This document shows positions 1 through 7,300 of a stretch of DNA of 21,991 bases, piece by piece (within the stretch, counting starts at the first letter, position 1; each line of letters starts with the position of its first letter). This stretch comes from a virus. Location of the stretch: the IMG/VR virus record IMGVR_UViG_3300007533_000024, positions 1 to 21,991 of that record; one strand, given 5' to 3'. The notes under the pieces are model-generated. The model saw only the letters and a list, made by a program, of their open reading frames with translations, was not told where the DNA came from and did no database searches. The position numbers and the translations under genes are program-made.

Positions 1-463
1 GGGTTATGGCCAACGGTACATTCTTGGTGGTCTCGTCCTTGTTGCCCGGGTTCCAGAGGTATATCTGTCCGGACGTGGAGTCGTCCACCTGCCTGACCAG
101 CTCTATGCCCACGTAATTTGTGGTCCCCGGGGAGAAGCCCCCGTCAACCCTGTCGTTTGTTACGCTGTTTAATACCTCCGGGGACGTGCCTGGGGGTACT
201 ATGAAGAAGGTGCCGCTCTCGTTGGACTTCCCATGTAGCAGGGCCGAGTCCTCGACCAGCATCTGTAGACCCGAAGCTGACGACCCTATGGCCCCTGTCA
301 TGTTGAGCTTGAAACCCCTTATGACATAGCTCTCGCTGTCTCCTATGGTCAAGCCCGCCAGCAGCTCATCGAAATCGTTGCTTGTGGCCGACTCTATAGA
401 TTTGATGTGCGGGACATCAACCCTGGCTTGAGAAATAAAGTTAAATCTACGTCTTACAGACAT
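1..463 (-). CDS. Virion structural protein, probable tail fibre or baseplate periphery (partial, N-terminus only)
   Basis: The frame is open from an ATG at 461-463 to the left edge, giving 154 codons with no stop, so the C-terminus lies outside the window. The start MSVRRRFNFISQARVDVPH, followed by a segment about location in the particle (SIESATSNDFDELLAG) and then 'YVIRGFKLNM', resembles N-termini of virion and fibre proteins in large myoviruses; this is a recalled resemblance, not a search result. The visible part is rich in beta-type, Gly/Ser/Thr sequence. An AGAGG ribosome site lies about 8 bases upstream of the ATG. It is the first minus-strand gene after the plus-strand island at 634-2247 and diverges from it across 170 bases. 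Role as an exposed structural protein is inferred from context and composition. Confidence 0.6.
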   Translation of the reverse strand, partial: MSVRRRFNFISQARVDVPHIKSIESATSNDFDELLAGLTIGDSESYVIRGFKLNMTGAIGSSASGLQMLVEDSALLHGKSNESGTFFIVPPGTSPEVLNSVTNDRVDGGFSPGTTNYVGIELVRQVDDSTSGQIYLWNPGNKDETTKNVPLAIT

Positions 464-502
464 CTTGTGGCCTCTTGTATACCAATGCTAGTTCATACCT
501 AT

Positions 503-515
503 TGTTTAAAGATTT
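503..515. promoter_or_regulatory. Shared 13-base intergenic motif, copy 1
   Basis: TGTTTAAAGATTT is identical to 13499-13511. A TACCT lies just left in both copies, separated by two bases here and one base there. Orientation is unresolved: read on the minus strand it is AAATCTTTAAACA followed by an AGGTA, and on the plus strand it lies 118 bases before the ATG at 634. Confidence 0.45.
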
Positions 516-529
516 GTGATTGGGAATAT

Positions 530-549
530 TTGCATGTACGGGCATGCAA
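530..549. repeat. Inverted repeat, 7-bp stem with 6-base loop
   Basis: TTGCATG (530-536) pairs with CATGCAA (543-549) around the loop TACGGG. There is no following T-run, so it is not a classical intrinsic terminator. It lies in the divergent intergenic region and could be an operator or a transcript hairpin; chance is possible for a stem this short. Confidence 0.3.
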
Positions 550-633
550 TCAAGATTAGCACTTAATTGCAGTCTGGGGTCAAAGCACTTGCATTTTGGC
601 TCATTTCGTGTTATATTTAGCATAGGAGGTACG

Positions 634-885
634 ATGAGCACATATAAACTGTTAAATTTCATAGCATTAACGACACTGGCCTGCACCCCCAGCTTATCCT
701 CAGCTGGGGAAATAAACTACTACCAGAACAATGTGACACCGGGAAACGAGGTCTGGGAGTACGTTGACGACTGCGGGGCCAGCCACAAGCTCGTCACCAA
801 AAAGGAGAATGTCCCGGGCAAAGAGAAAGCCATAAAAGAATGGCTAGGGAATATATTAAAACTAACCTCTTCCTACGGGTGTTAA
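634..885 (+). CDS. Small secreted protein with two cysteines, unknown function
   Basis: Encodes 83 residues. The ATG at 634 is preferred over an upstream in-frame TTG at 520 because a strong AGGAGGT site (624-630) sits four bases before it. Residues 1-24 form a signal peptide: a basic start (MSTYK), a hydrophobic stretch through LLNFIALTTLA, and an SSA cleavage site before GEINYY. There is a cysteine at LAC inside the hydrophobic part, but the -3 residue is Thr, so a lipobox is weak. The mature part of about 59 residues has two cysteines, in DDCGAS and at the very C-terminus (YGC), which could form a disulfide in the periplasm. It is the first gene of the plus-strand island. I do not recognise the family; an envelope or lysis-associated role is only a possibility. 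Confidence 0.7.
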   Translation: MSTYKLLNFIALTTLACTPSLSSAGEINYYQNNVTPGNEVWEYVDDCGASHKLVTKKENVPGKEKAIKEWLGNILKLTSSYGC

Positions 886-886
886 A

Positions 887-1297
887 GTGAGTCTAAGAGA
901 AGGGGACGTGGTGCAGTGCGGCTCGGGCAGGGGCGTGGTTCAGCACGTAGGTCAGGGGCATGCAGTAGTGGCGATGGAAGACGGCACTCTAGAAATCTTT
1001 AAAGAGGACGGCACTTATATGGAAGACAAACACTTCTTCCCGGGTTACTGGGTATATTCTAAACTCTCTGGTATATTCTTCAAGATAACAAAGATAGTTA
1101 AAAAGACCAATATATGCACGACCATGAGGATGAGGTGGTTTTCCTTTGAGAAAGGAGACATGTATGTAGAGAGCCAGGAGAACGTTTACAGGCACGAGTA
1201 CGGTAATTGGAATCCACTAAGTAAAGTAGGAACATTATGTCCAAGGGCAAAAGAAACTACAAAGGAGAGAAGGAGTTCGATGAGCTCCAGAAGCTGA
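887..1297 (+). CDS. Hypothetical protein with an SH3/KOW-like N-terminal segment
   Basis: Encodes 136 residues from a GTG at 887, one base after the preceding stop, so translation is likely coupled; no strong ribosome site is seen. The N-terminus (REGDVVQCGSGRGVVQHVGQGHAVVAMEDG) has the alternating pattern of a small SH3-like or KOW-type barrel, with GDVV and GRGVV strands. The middle is aromatic and basic (FFPGYWVYSKLSGIFFKITKIVKK). The last 20 residues are overlapped by the next gene in another frame and are Lys/Arg/Ser-rich, so the true functional end may be earlier. No catalytic motif is visible and I do not recognise a family. Confidence 0.6.
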   Translation: MSLREGDVVQCGSGRGVVQHVGQGHAVVAMEDGTLEIFKEDGTYMEDKHFFPGYWVYSKLSGIFFKITKIVKKTNICTTMRMRWFSFEKGDMYVESQENVYRHEYGNWNPLSKVGTLCPRAKETTKERRSSMSSRS

Positions 1298-1632
1298 AGT
1301 TCGAGAACAAGAAGCTGAAGAGGGAGATAAGTTCACTCAGGAGACAGGCTAAAAGGAACCTGCAAAACTACGAAAATGTAAAAGATTTAATAGATTTACA
1401 GCACGAAGAAGAGAAGCTTGCTTCGCGCAAGAAGAGCTACACGGAGTTGAAGAGACAGTACTCGTGCCATAAGTGTGACGGGTACTTGAGGATAAGGCTG
1501 CTACCCATAAGACACAGGGTTTACTACAAGAGGGTGTGTAGCAACCACCCGAAGTGCATGAACATGACGCAAAAGAAGCTTTATGATCCTGAGAGGGTCG
1601 AGGGCATAATGGAATCTGAAGACAAGGGGTGA
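1237..1632 (+). CDS. Coiled-coil protein with a C-terminal zinc-ribbon-like motif
   Basis: Encodes 131 residues. The ATG at 1237 follows a GTAGGA site. Residues about 10-75 are highly charged, Lys/Glu/Leu-rich and predicted by eye to form a long helix or coiled coil. Residues 77-107 hold two cysteine pairs, C77-x2-C80 and C101-x5-C107 with H104 between, separated by a basic segment (RIRLLPIRHRVYYKR); this looks like a zinc ribbon that could bind nucleic acid or a polymerase. It overlaps the preceding gene by 61 bases and ends 3 bases before the next. Phage transcription accessory factors often look like this, but that assignment is inference. Confidence 0.65.
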   Translation: MSKGKRNYKGEKEFDELQKLKFENKKLKREISSLRRQAKRNLQNYENVKDLIDLQHEEEKLASRKKSYTELKRQYSCHKCDGYLRIRLLPIRHRVYYKRVCSNHPKCMNMTQKKLYDPERVEGIMESEDKG

Positions 1633-1635
1633 TAT

Positions 1636-1836
1636 ATGTTAAAAGCGTTGTTTGGCAGAAACAATGGCAAGAGCACCATAGCGAGATTAAATAGGCAGGA
1701 AGAGCTCATAAGGAGGGTAGTTGAGGATAGGGGCATGTACGCACTCGAGACATCCCTGGTAAATGATCTACTGCGACACTTAAACGCAAAGTGCGGAACC
1801 TGTAGTTCTTGTAAGTGCGGTAAGAATAAGAAGTAA
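1636..1836 (+). CDS. Small cysteine-rich protein, unknown function
   Basis: Encodes 66 residues from an ATG at 1636, three bases after the preceding stop. The first 50 residues are mostly helical and basic. The C-terminus carries four closely spaced cysteines (C53, C56, C59, C61) in CGTCSSCKCG followed by a lysine tail, a pattern suited to binding one zinc ion or an iron-sulfur group. It follows the zinc-ribbon protein immediately, so the two may be functionally related metal-binding proteins. Family not recognised. Confidence 0.6.
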   Translation: MLKALFGRNNGKSTIARLNRQEELIRRVVEDRGMYALETSLVNDLLRHLNAKCGTCSSCKCGKNKK

Positions 1837-1855
1837 CCTTTGATGCGGAGGAAGC

Positions 1856-2077
1856 GTGAACGGTAAAATACAAGAGATCATAAGTTTCTTGAACGGGTTC
1901 AGGAAATTCACAGTAATGATGTTGCTCATAATCATAGGGGTGACATTCAAGCTCACTGGCCAGCTGAGCGGGGCCGAGTTTGTGGACCTGCTTAGGTACA
2001 CCACCGTGGCATTTATGTCCGCAAACGGAGTAGAGCACATAATGAACGGAGTCAAGGAATGGCTCAAGAAAAAGTAA
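1856..2077 (+). CDS. Small membrane protein, holin-like candidate
   Basis: Encodes 73 residues from a GTG at 1856, chosen because GGAGG lies four bases upstream and no closer ATG exists before the membrane segment. A single strong transmembrane segment runs about residues 18-31 (FTVMMLLIIIGVTF), followed by a second weaker hydrophobic/amphipathic part (GAEFVDLLRYTTVAFMSANGVEHI) and a Lys-rich C-terminal tail (EWLKKK). The size, short charged N-terminus and basic tail, and a second tiny membrane gene overlapping its end, resemble phage holin arrangements; similar 'AFMSANGVEH' proteins are common in phage late regions as I recall. No endolysin is visible in the window, so holin is a candidate call only. 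Confidence 0.6.
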   Translation: MNGKIQEIISFLNGFRKFTVMMLLIIIGVTFKLTGQLSGAEFVDLLRYTTVAFMSANGVEHIMNGVKEWLKKK

Positions 2078-2247
2078 CAATACTGGACAGGGCATTTTTC
2101 GTCTCTGTGATATTCATTGTGCCATTCCTCGTGGACAAGACAGACGAGTACGGCTTCCTGGCGTGCTCTGCCGCAGCGGTGCTGTACGCGTGCGCAGCTG
2201 CCAATGTTAACAAATTTTTGGTCAGTTACTTCTATCGAGAGGATTAA
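2059..2247 (+). CDS. Small two-pass membrane protein, possible holin partner
   Basis: Encodes 62 residues from an ATG at 2059 within the end of the preceding gene, overlapping it by 19 bases; AAGGA directly before the ATG may help initiation. Two hydrophobic segments are seen: about residues 13-25 (FFVSVIFIVPFLV) and 33-55 (FLACSAAAVLYACAAANVNKFLV), with an acidic linker DKTDE between. Its 3' end overlaps the end of the convergent gene 2222-2650 by 26 bases. The overlapping pair of small membrane genes fits a holin/antiholin-type or pinholin unit, but the assignment rests on size and topology only. Confidence 0.55.
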   Translation: MAQEKVTILDRAFFVSVIFIVPFLVDKTDEYGFLACSAAAVLYACAAANVNKFLVSYFYRED

Positions 2248-2650
2248 AGGGTACGAGGCCCTCGAACTTGAAAGACACTCTGGCGATTCCCTTGGCTACT
2301 ACATTAAAACTCTCATCATCGTATGTGGTGCTGGGGACGTAGAGTATGTCCTCGCCAGTAGATCTGTCCGTTATCCTTAGGCTTATATAGGGTTCGTTCA
2401 ACACGTCTTTTATGAGGGCGGTGATCCCGCGGCCTTGAAGTCCGCCGCTATATCTTATGCGTATGCCGGTCACCGAACCCTTTACGGAAACCTTGGTCGG
2501 CGGTATCTCTTGGGGGAAGACCTGATCTATACCATATATGGCTGTCTTGCCCTTGTTTATGGTGTAGGATATCTGCTGAACCTCTTTGTAGAGCTTGCCG
2601 TTTATGTACAGTTTTATATCCGCGCCCCTTAGGACTATTGACTTAGACAT
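2222..2650 (-). CDS. Tail-tube-like virion protein (gp19/XkdM-like fold suspected)
   Basis: Encodes 142 residues. The start 'IVLRGADIKLYINGKLYKEVQQISYTINKG' and following SVKGSVTGIRIRYSGG have the alternating beta pattern seen in tube-type tail proteins, in which an 'INGK' hairpin precedes a strand pair; this is resemblance by eye. The ATG overlaps the stop of the upstream baseplate gene (TGATG), and AAGGA lies upstream. It is the last gene of this minus-strand segment, right after the baseplate-J partner, so it could be a tube initiator or a baseplate peripheral copy rather than the main tube. The 3' end is antisense to the last 26 bases of the convergent membrane gene. Confidence 0.6.
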   Translation of the reverse strand: MSKSIVLRGADIKLYINGKLYKEVQQISYTINKGKTAIYGIDQVFPQEIPPTKVSVKGSVTGIRIRYSGGLQGRGITALIKDVLNEPYISLRITDRSTGEDILYVPSTTYDDESFNVVAKGIARVSFKFEGLVPFNPLDRSN

Positions 2651-4320
2651 CAGCTTTCCTTGTTTATCTGCAGAGATTTAGGCCAATTATCTTCTCCCCA
2701 AACATACTCCTTCTCCGAGAACGGTGTGCCGTACTTGCCGAGACCTATATCGTTGGGATACAGTATCGTTATAACCAGATTTATGCCGGTGGCCGTCACG
2801 GACCTCACAAGGTCTTCGGCATACAGCCTTCCTGAAACACTGTCTGTTATGTAGAAGGGATAGTCCGAACCGTCCTTCGCGGGAACGTACGGGGAGTTCT
2901 GTATTATGAGAGAGACATCGGTACCGGCAGGGTGCACGTTCTTGAAGGTGTAGGCCGGGCTGACAAGTATAGAGCCGCCGGATGGCCTGGATATGTACGG
3001 TATCGGTCCCTCCTCGTGGGAAGTGCCATAGCCTATAACTATGTTGCCAGACTCGTCCGGAAACTCGGAGGAATCACTTACGCTTATTATATTGTCCGAG
3101 CCCGAGTTTATCTCTTGCTGTGTCTCCGTTGCAACGCCCCCTATCGTGTAGGGCTTGGTTAGGTCAAATATGTAAGGTCCGTTCTCATCTCCCGTGTTTG
3201 GCGGAGAGGTGGGGCCGTGCAGGTGAGCCGCGCCCTCCCTGCTCCTCCTAACCACCTTCGTAGTGGCCGGTAGGAATACCTCCAGCAGTCTGGACTCTGT
3301 CTGGTACGCGGCCGCGTACCTGATCTTACTGTTTATGGTCCTCCTGACAGGTGCGAAGAAAAGCATGCCGTCGAGCGTGCCCTGCAGCACAGTCTCTGTG
3401 ACTCCAAACGGGTTCTCGTACTCAAAGTACGCGTTGCCTACCGTGCCGCCCTGGACGTCCACTACCGTGAATGTGCCCTTGTTGTCTTCATCGAAAGAAG
3501 AACCGTATATGTTGACGTAGTCATTTACCTTTATTTTCCCCACTCCGGGGTCGGGTCCCCCAGACCAGGTGGCCCGCATGGTGCCGCTGGGCTGCTGTTC
3601 TACCGTCCACTGAGTGGTGGCCTCCCCGCTGGTAGGCCTTATAAGATCAAACCTTAGCTGATTCTGGGCCTTGCCGCCGAGGACCCTGACCGATGAGCTG
3701 GGACCTAAGGTATTGGAGAAAAGCTCCACATATCCGCCCAGACCGTCGTCCTTGGCTACAGCAGAGCCCCTTAGGCCCAGCCCGCGTATGTACCTGGTTA
3801 TAGCGTCAGCAACCTCCTGCGCGGTGGCTGCCGATATGTTGGTGAAGTCAGAAGACTTGAAAACTATCTCGAAACTGTCCTGATCATCAAACGACACTAT
3901 CAGCTTGTCACCGTCCTCCAGGTTGTATGTCTCTAGCTGGGTGCTCTTCATCGAAGCCTTCGTGAAGTCATCGCCGTACATTATATTTAGAAGCTTGTGT
4001 ATGAGATCCCTGACCTGTGTCCTGTTCTTCAGTTCTATGCCCAGCTCGCGGAATATATCGTCAGACAGACCTACCTTTGTGGGCCTCACTATGTTGTAAC
4101 CCGCCAGCCTAATGTCCAGGTACCTGTCCACGGCGGAGACTATGTACAGCTGCGCGTCCACGGCCTGCACGTTGTGTATCAGGTTCCTGCCGGTGGCCGC
4201 CATGGACTGCAGTATGGCGTCCGTGTTGGGCCCTTTTATGGAAGAGCTAAGGAAGCCCCTGAGCCTCTGAAACTCTTCCTCTATGTCTTTCTGCTTCTGC
4301 TCTTCGTCAGTTAACGCCAT
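2650..4320 (-). CDS. Baseplate structural protein, partner of the giant baseplate J protein
   Basis: Encodes 556 residues with an AGGTGG site 6 bases before the ATG. It starts 1 base after the baseplate J stop. Residues 1-120 are helical (baseplate wedge-like, with VDAQLYIVSAVDRYLDIRLAGYNI). Residues about 130-205 contain a 'TAQEVADAITRYI' alpha/beta module. Residues 262-289 contain the DYVNIYG...NKGTFTV module and residues 410-470 a 'SVSDSSEFPDESGNIVIG' module; both are also in baseplate J. The C-terminus (YPNDIGLGKYGTPFSEKEYVWG) is typical of phage baseplate proteins. Position right after baseplate J suggests the tail-protein-I/gp7 role of completing the wedge. Exact homology not established here. 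Confidence 0.65.
   Translation of the reverse strand: MALTDEEQKQKDIEEEFQRLRGFLSSSIKGPNTDAILQSMAATGRNLIHNVQAVDAQLYIVSAVDRYLDIRLAGYNIVRPTKVGLSDDIFRELGIELKNRTQVRDLIHKLLNIMYGDDFTKASMKSTQLETYNLEDGDKLIVSFDDQDSFEIVFKSSDFTNISAATAQEVADAITRYIRGLGLRGSAVAKDDGLGGYVELFSNTLGPSSSVRVLGGKAQNQLRFDLIRPTSGEATTQWTVEQQPSGTMRATWSGGPDPGVGKIKVNDYVNIYGSSFDEDNKGTFTVVDVQGGTVGNAYFEYENPFGVTETVLQGTLDGMLFFAPVRRTINSKIRYAAAYQTESRLLEVFLPATTKVVRRSREGAAHLHGPTSPPNTGDENGPYIFDLTKPYTIGGVATETQQEINSGSDNIISVSDSSEFPDESGNIVIGYGTSHEEGPIPYISRPSGGSILVSPAYTFKNVHPAGTDVSLIIQNSPYVPAKDGSDYPFYITDSVSGRLYAEDLVRSVTATGINLVITILYPNDIGLGKYGTPFSEKEYVWGEDNWPKSLQINKES
3463..3537 (-). repeat. NxGTFxV protein module, copy in the 556-residue protein
   Basis: Residues about 262-286 (KIKVNDYVNIYG...DEDNKGTFTVV) match the pattern GDxVxxxg...dxxNxGtFxV found five times in baseplate J. 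A preceding 'W' segment (TWSGG) also matches the copies at 5591-5662. Confidence 0.6.
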
Positions 4321-4321
4321 A

Positions 4322-7300
4322 CTAACCCACCTGGCTCACTATGATATCGTTTACGCTGTCTAAGACAAGTGTCTTCTCCGATGGCTGCACCGATATGACA
4401 TCATTGCTTGAATCGTACTGAGGACTATCGATGGATACAGCACGTACCCCGGGTATGGAGTTTACCGCACTCACTATGCTGGATATTGCTATCGAGCTTC
4501 CAACGTCGTTAGAGTTTATTAGGGAGGACACCACGTTCCTGACCTGCTCGGATATCCTCGCGAAAGGTATGCCGGTCTTCACGCGCACGCTTATAGAAAC
4601 CGTGATGCGCCTCTTGAGAGGTTCTTGAACAAATATCTCAGCGCCCGCGGCGCCCACGCCGGGGTACGTCACGTTATCCCTTGGATCTCCGTACACTATC
4701 CTGTTGGCCTCCGCTATCAGCCCTGTGTGGTATCTGTAGCTGTCCAATCCCCTCTTGATGCCGGACGGGAAGCTTAACTTTGACACGCTGCCCAGCTGCA
4801 CCCTGCCGACGCTGTTTATCTTATCGGCGTTCTCCTGGCTGTCAAAGATCAGGTCTAACCTGTTGGCGTTTCCTGTGTTCACGGCAGTGGTAACAACTTT
4901 CTTGAAGCCGCTATACTTGACGCCTTCTTCCACGAACAAAGAGGAACTGTTGTTCAGCAGCGGGGTCTCCTCCAAGGTGCTGAGATTGGTGCCTAGGATT
5001 ACTCTGGACTTGTCCACCACTTCTTCTATGGCGTACACGCCTACGTTCCCGGAACCTCCCAGGCTCTCTGTCGTTATGTTCAGCAGATCACCGGGCACGC
5101 TCGCCTCGTACTCCCTGAACTTCATGCCGGGAATGTGGAAATTGAACTCGTCCGTTATGGTTATCCCAGACTCGGGCGTGAAATAAGATTTGTGAAACTC
5201 CACAAAAGTGGTGTTGCCCGACTGTAGCGTATCCACGGAGAAGTTACCGCCTATGTTACCATCAGAGGCGTCAGTTGTGGTATCGTACCCGGCAGTGGTA
5301 ATCGTCACGGAAGAAGAAGACACCGTGGCCGAAAAGTCCCCCAGAGCGTTTATCACGTTCCTAGTCTTGGAGGCGACAGTGTCCGAGGAGTCCACAGCGT
5401 TTATCGCCACCATTACGCCGGTCTTACCGCCTATGGAAGGGTCGCCCCCGCCGCCGTCTACGTTGTACCACACGTAGTACTGCGTGGAGTCCCCTGCTGC
5501 GTTAAGCAAGAAGTAATCGCCGGTGGTAATTTCTGTGCCGGCAACACAGTTAGCAAGGGTTATCTGCTGCTGCTTGGATCTGCTCTTGAATACGCTCAGC
5601 TGACCCTGGTTACTCGCGTCAAAATCTGTTCCCAGGGTGGCCACGTCCCCTGCCTTCAAGGAACCGAAATCGGGCTCGGTTCCCGAACCGTCCCACTCAA
5701 CCCTCATATTTCCTTCTGCCGAGACAACCCTGTACGTTGTCATACCGTCGCCCCCAAAGGTCCTCAAATTCTCAACAACAGTAACCATCTCCTCCACGGC
5801 CTTGTCGTTCTCTATGTAGAAGGAATCACCATAGGTGCGTATGACCCTAAATGTTCCCTGATTAAGGATGTCGAAGGGCTCGCCCATGGTGACCGAATCC
5901 CCCTCCCTTACGAAGGCGGAGGCACTGAGCTCCGAGTCTGTGAACGACTCGCCCTCCAGCACTGGCCCACTAACCGCGGCGGCAACCCCGCTTCCGCTGT
6001 CCGTGTACGAAAGACTCTTGGTATCTAGCTGAGAAAGCGCGGTGATGGTTACTACATTTGAAGATGCCGTGGCGTTCACGCCCGTTATGACGGCCGCGAC
6101 CGCTGCCAGGTTCGCTGCCGTGTCGTCAGCAGTGGCGCCTGCACTAAAGTCAACGCCCTCTGTGAGCGTGGTGGAGCCTACCGTGAAGGAGTCGGCAGAT
6201 ACGTTCGCATTATTTGTTATGGTTATGGTCCCCTTAGGCAGGCTGGTGACGGCCTCGAAGTTTCTTATGATGGCAAGTTTGCCGTCGGAGCTGACCCCCA
6301 GTACCTCGAAGGTTCCATTGTTCTGTTCGTCCTGAAAACCGGAGAAAGTCACCCTGTCACCGAACGAAAGCTCCTTAAAGGACGCGTCACCGCTCTCTAT
6401 TGCATACGTCACCGTGCTCGTGGAGGTGTCCGAGAGCACACTCATGGTCCCACCCCCTGAGTCGTTAAGGTCGACGCTGTGCTGAAACCCAGGGCTTGCT
6501 GAAACACCGTCGTGACTGACGCACACGAATCTGCCCTGCTTCTCAACCCTGAATGTCCTGCCCTCGTCTCTTACGAAGTTCTTGTAAGATCCGAAGTGCC
6601 TCTCCCCGGTGGAGGCATTCGTTATGTCTATTGTTGTCTTCCCGGAAGTCGGGGTGTTAGGTCTTATCCTTACCCTATCGGTGGAGGAAAAGCCCGTTAT
6701 CTTGTTCTGCCTGTCTAGGGCGGTGAGCTCCAGCCACTGACCGCTGTACACACCCTTCCTGTTGGCCTCCAGTATGTTGGCTATCATGTAATCGTTGCCC
6801 ACCTTTATGGACGACCCCTCTACCGGAACTGACACCGAGTTACCAGATCCGCCTATCACCTGCACCGCTCCTCCGGAGCCCAAAACATCAGTGGTTAGCT
6901 CAATATTTTTGGAGCCGTCGTTGAGTTTTACAGACCCTAGGGTGGTGTAACCTGTAACGGCTAAGATGTTCAGGAAGTCCCGTATATGCTGGGCGGTGGT
7001 GGGCACCAGCCTTATCTCTGTGCCCTCGTTAAAGGAATAGCCGCTTGTGCTGGACACCTGCAAGGATTTCTTAAAGGTAAACTGTGGAGTGGAGGCCAGG
7101 TCGGAGGACAGCACCCAGTTGACACCGTCCACTAGGTATACTTTGTCATAAGAAAAGCCGCTGTCCTCTGCCGTGCTGTAGGTTATGACACCTGATCCGC
7201 TAGACCCCGAATCATCTAGTATAGAGGCCAGCACATAGTCAGACATATTGTTGGTCACGTAGTCGACAACTTCTTGGGCAGTGGTCGCGTCCGGCAAGTA

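Larger units (their letters stand above)
464..633. promoter_or_regulatory. Divergent intergenic region between the 1-463 gene and the 634-2247 island
   Basis: No convincing gene is seen in these 170 bases. They hold a 13-base sequence repeated in the other divergent region (503-515), a 7-base-pair hairpin (530-549), and two sigma70-like possibilities reading right: TTGTTT (502-507) with 17 bases to AATATT (525-530), and TTGCAT (589-594) with 17 bases to TATATT (612-617). The second would leave a leader of only about ten bases before the ATG at 634. The region must contain promoter activity for at least the plus-strand island if that island is expressed independently; the exact promoter is not decided by sequence alone. 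Confidence 0.4.

Noticed and set aside
154-159. Possible HxH metal-binding tip in the central spike protein (residues 156-158, LHLHG)
   Set aside because: The iron-binding tip of gpV-type spikes is at the C-terminus; this segment lies in the middle of the protein. The coordinates given are residue numbers of the spike protein at 17203-18261.
612-617. TATATT as a firm -10 box for the 634 gene
   Set aside because: It would place the transcript start inside or at the ribosome site; kept only as a possibility inside the intergenic entry.
447-686. Minus-strand 79-codon reading frame over the start of the secreted-protein gene
   Set aside because: It is antisense to a gene with a strong AGGAGGT site and signal peptide, and has no clear ribosome site or domain of its own.
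1706-2095. Two long minus-strand frames over the holin-like gene
   Set aside because: They are shadows of a plus-strand operon with good ribosome sites and membrane-protein sequence; their translations are low in plausible domain pattern.
2248-2300. Intrinsic terminator near the end of the second plus-strand island
   Set aside because: The CGAGG and CCTCG arms have a one-base loop and no T-run, and they lie within coding sequence of the minus-strand gene.
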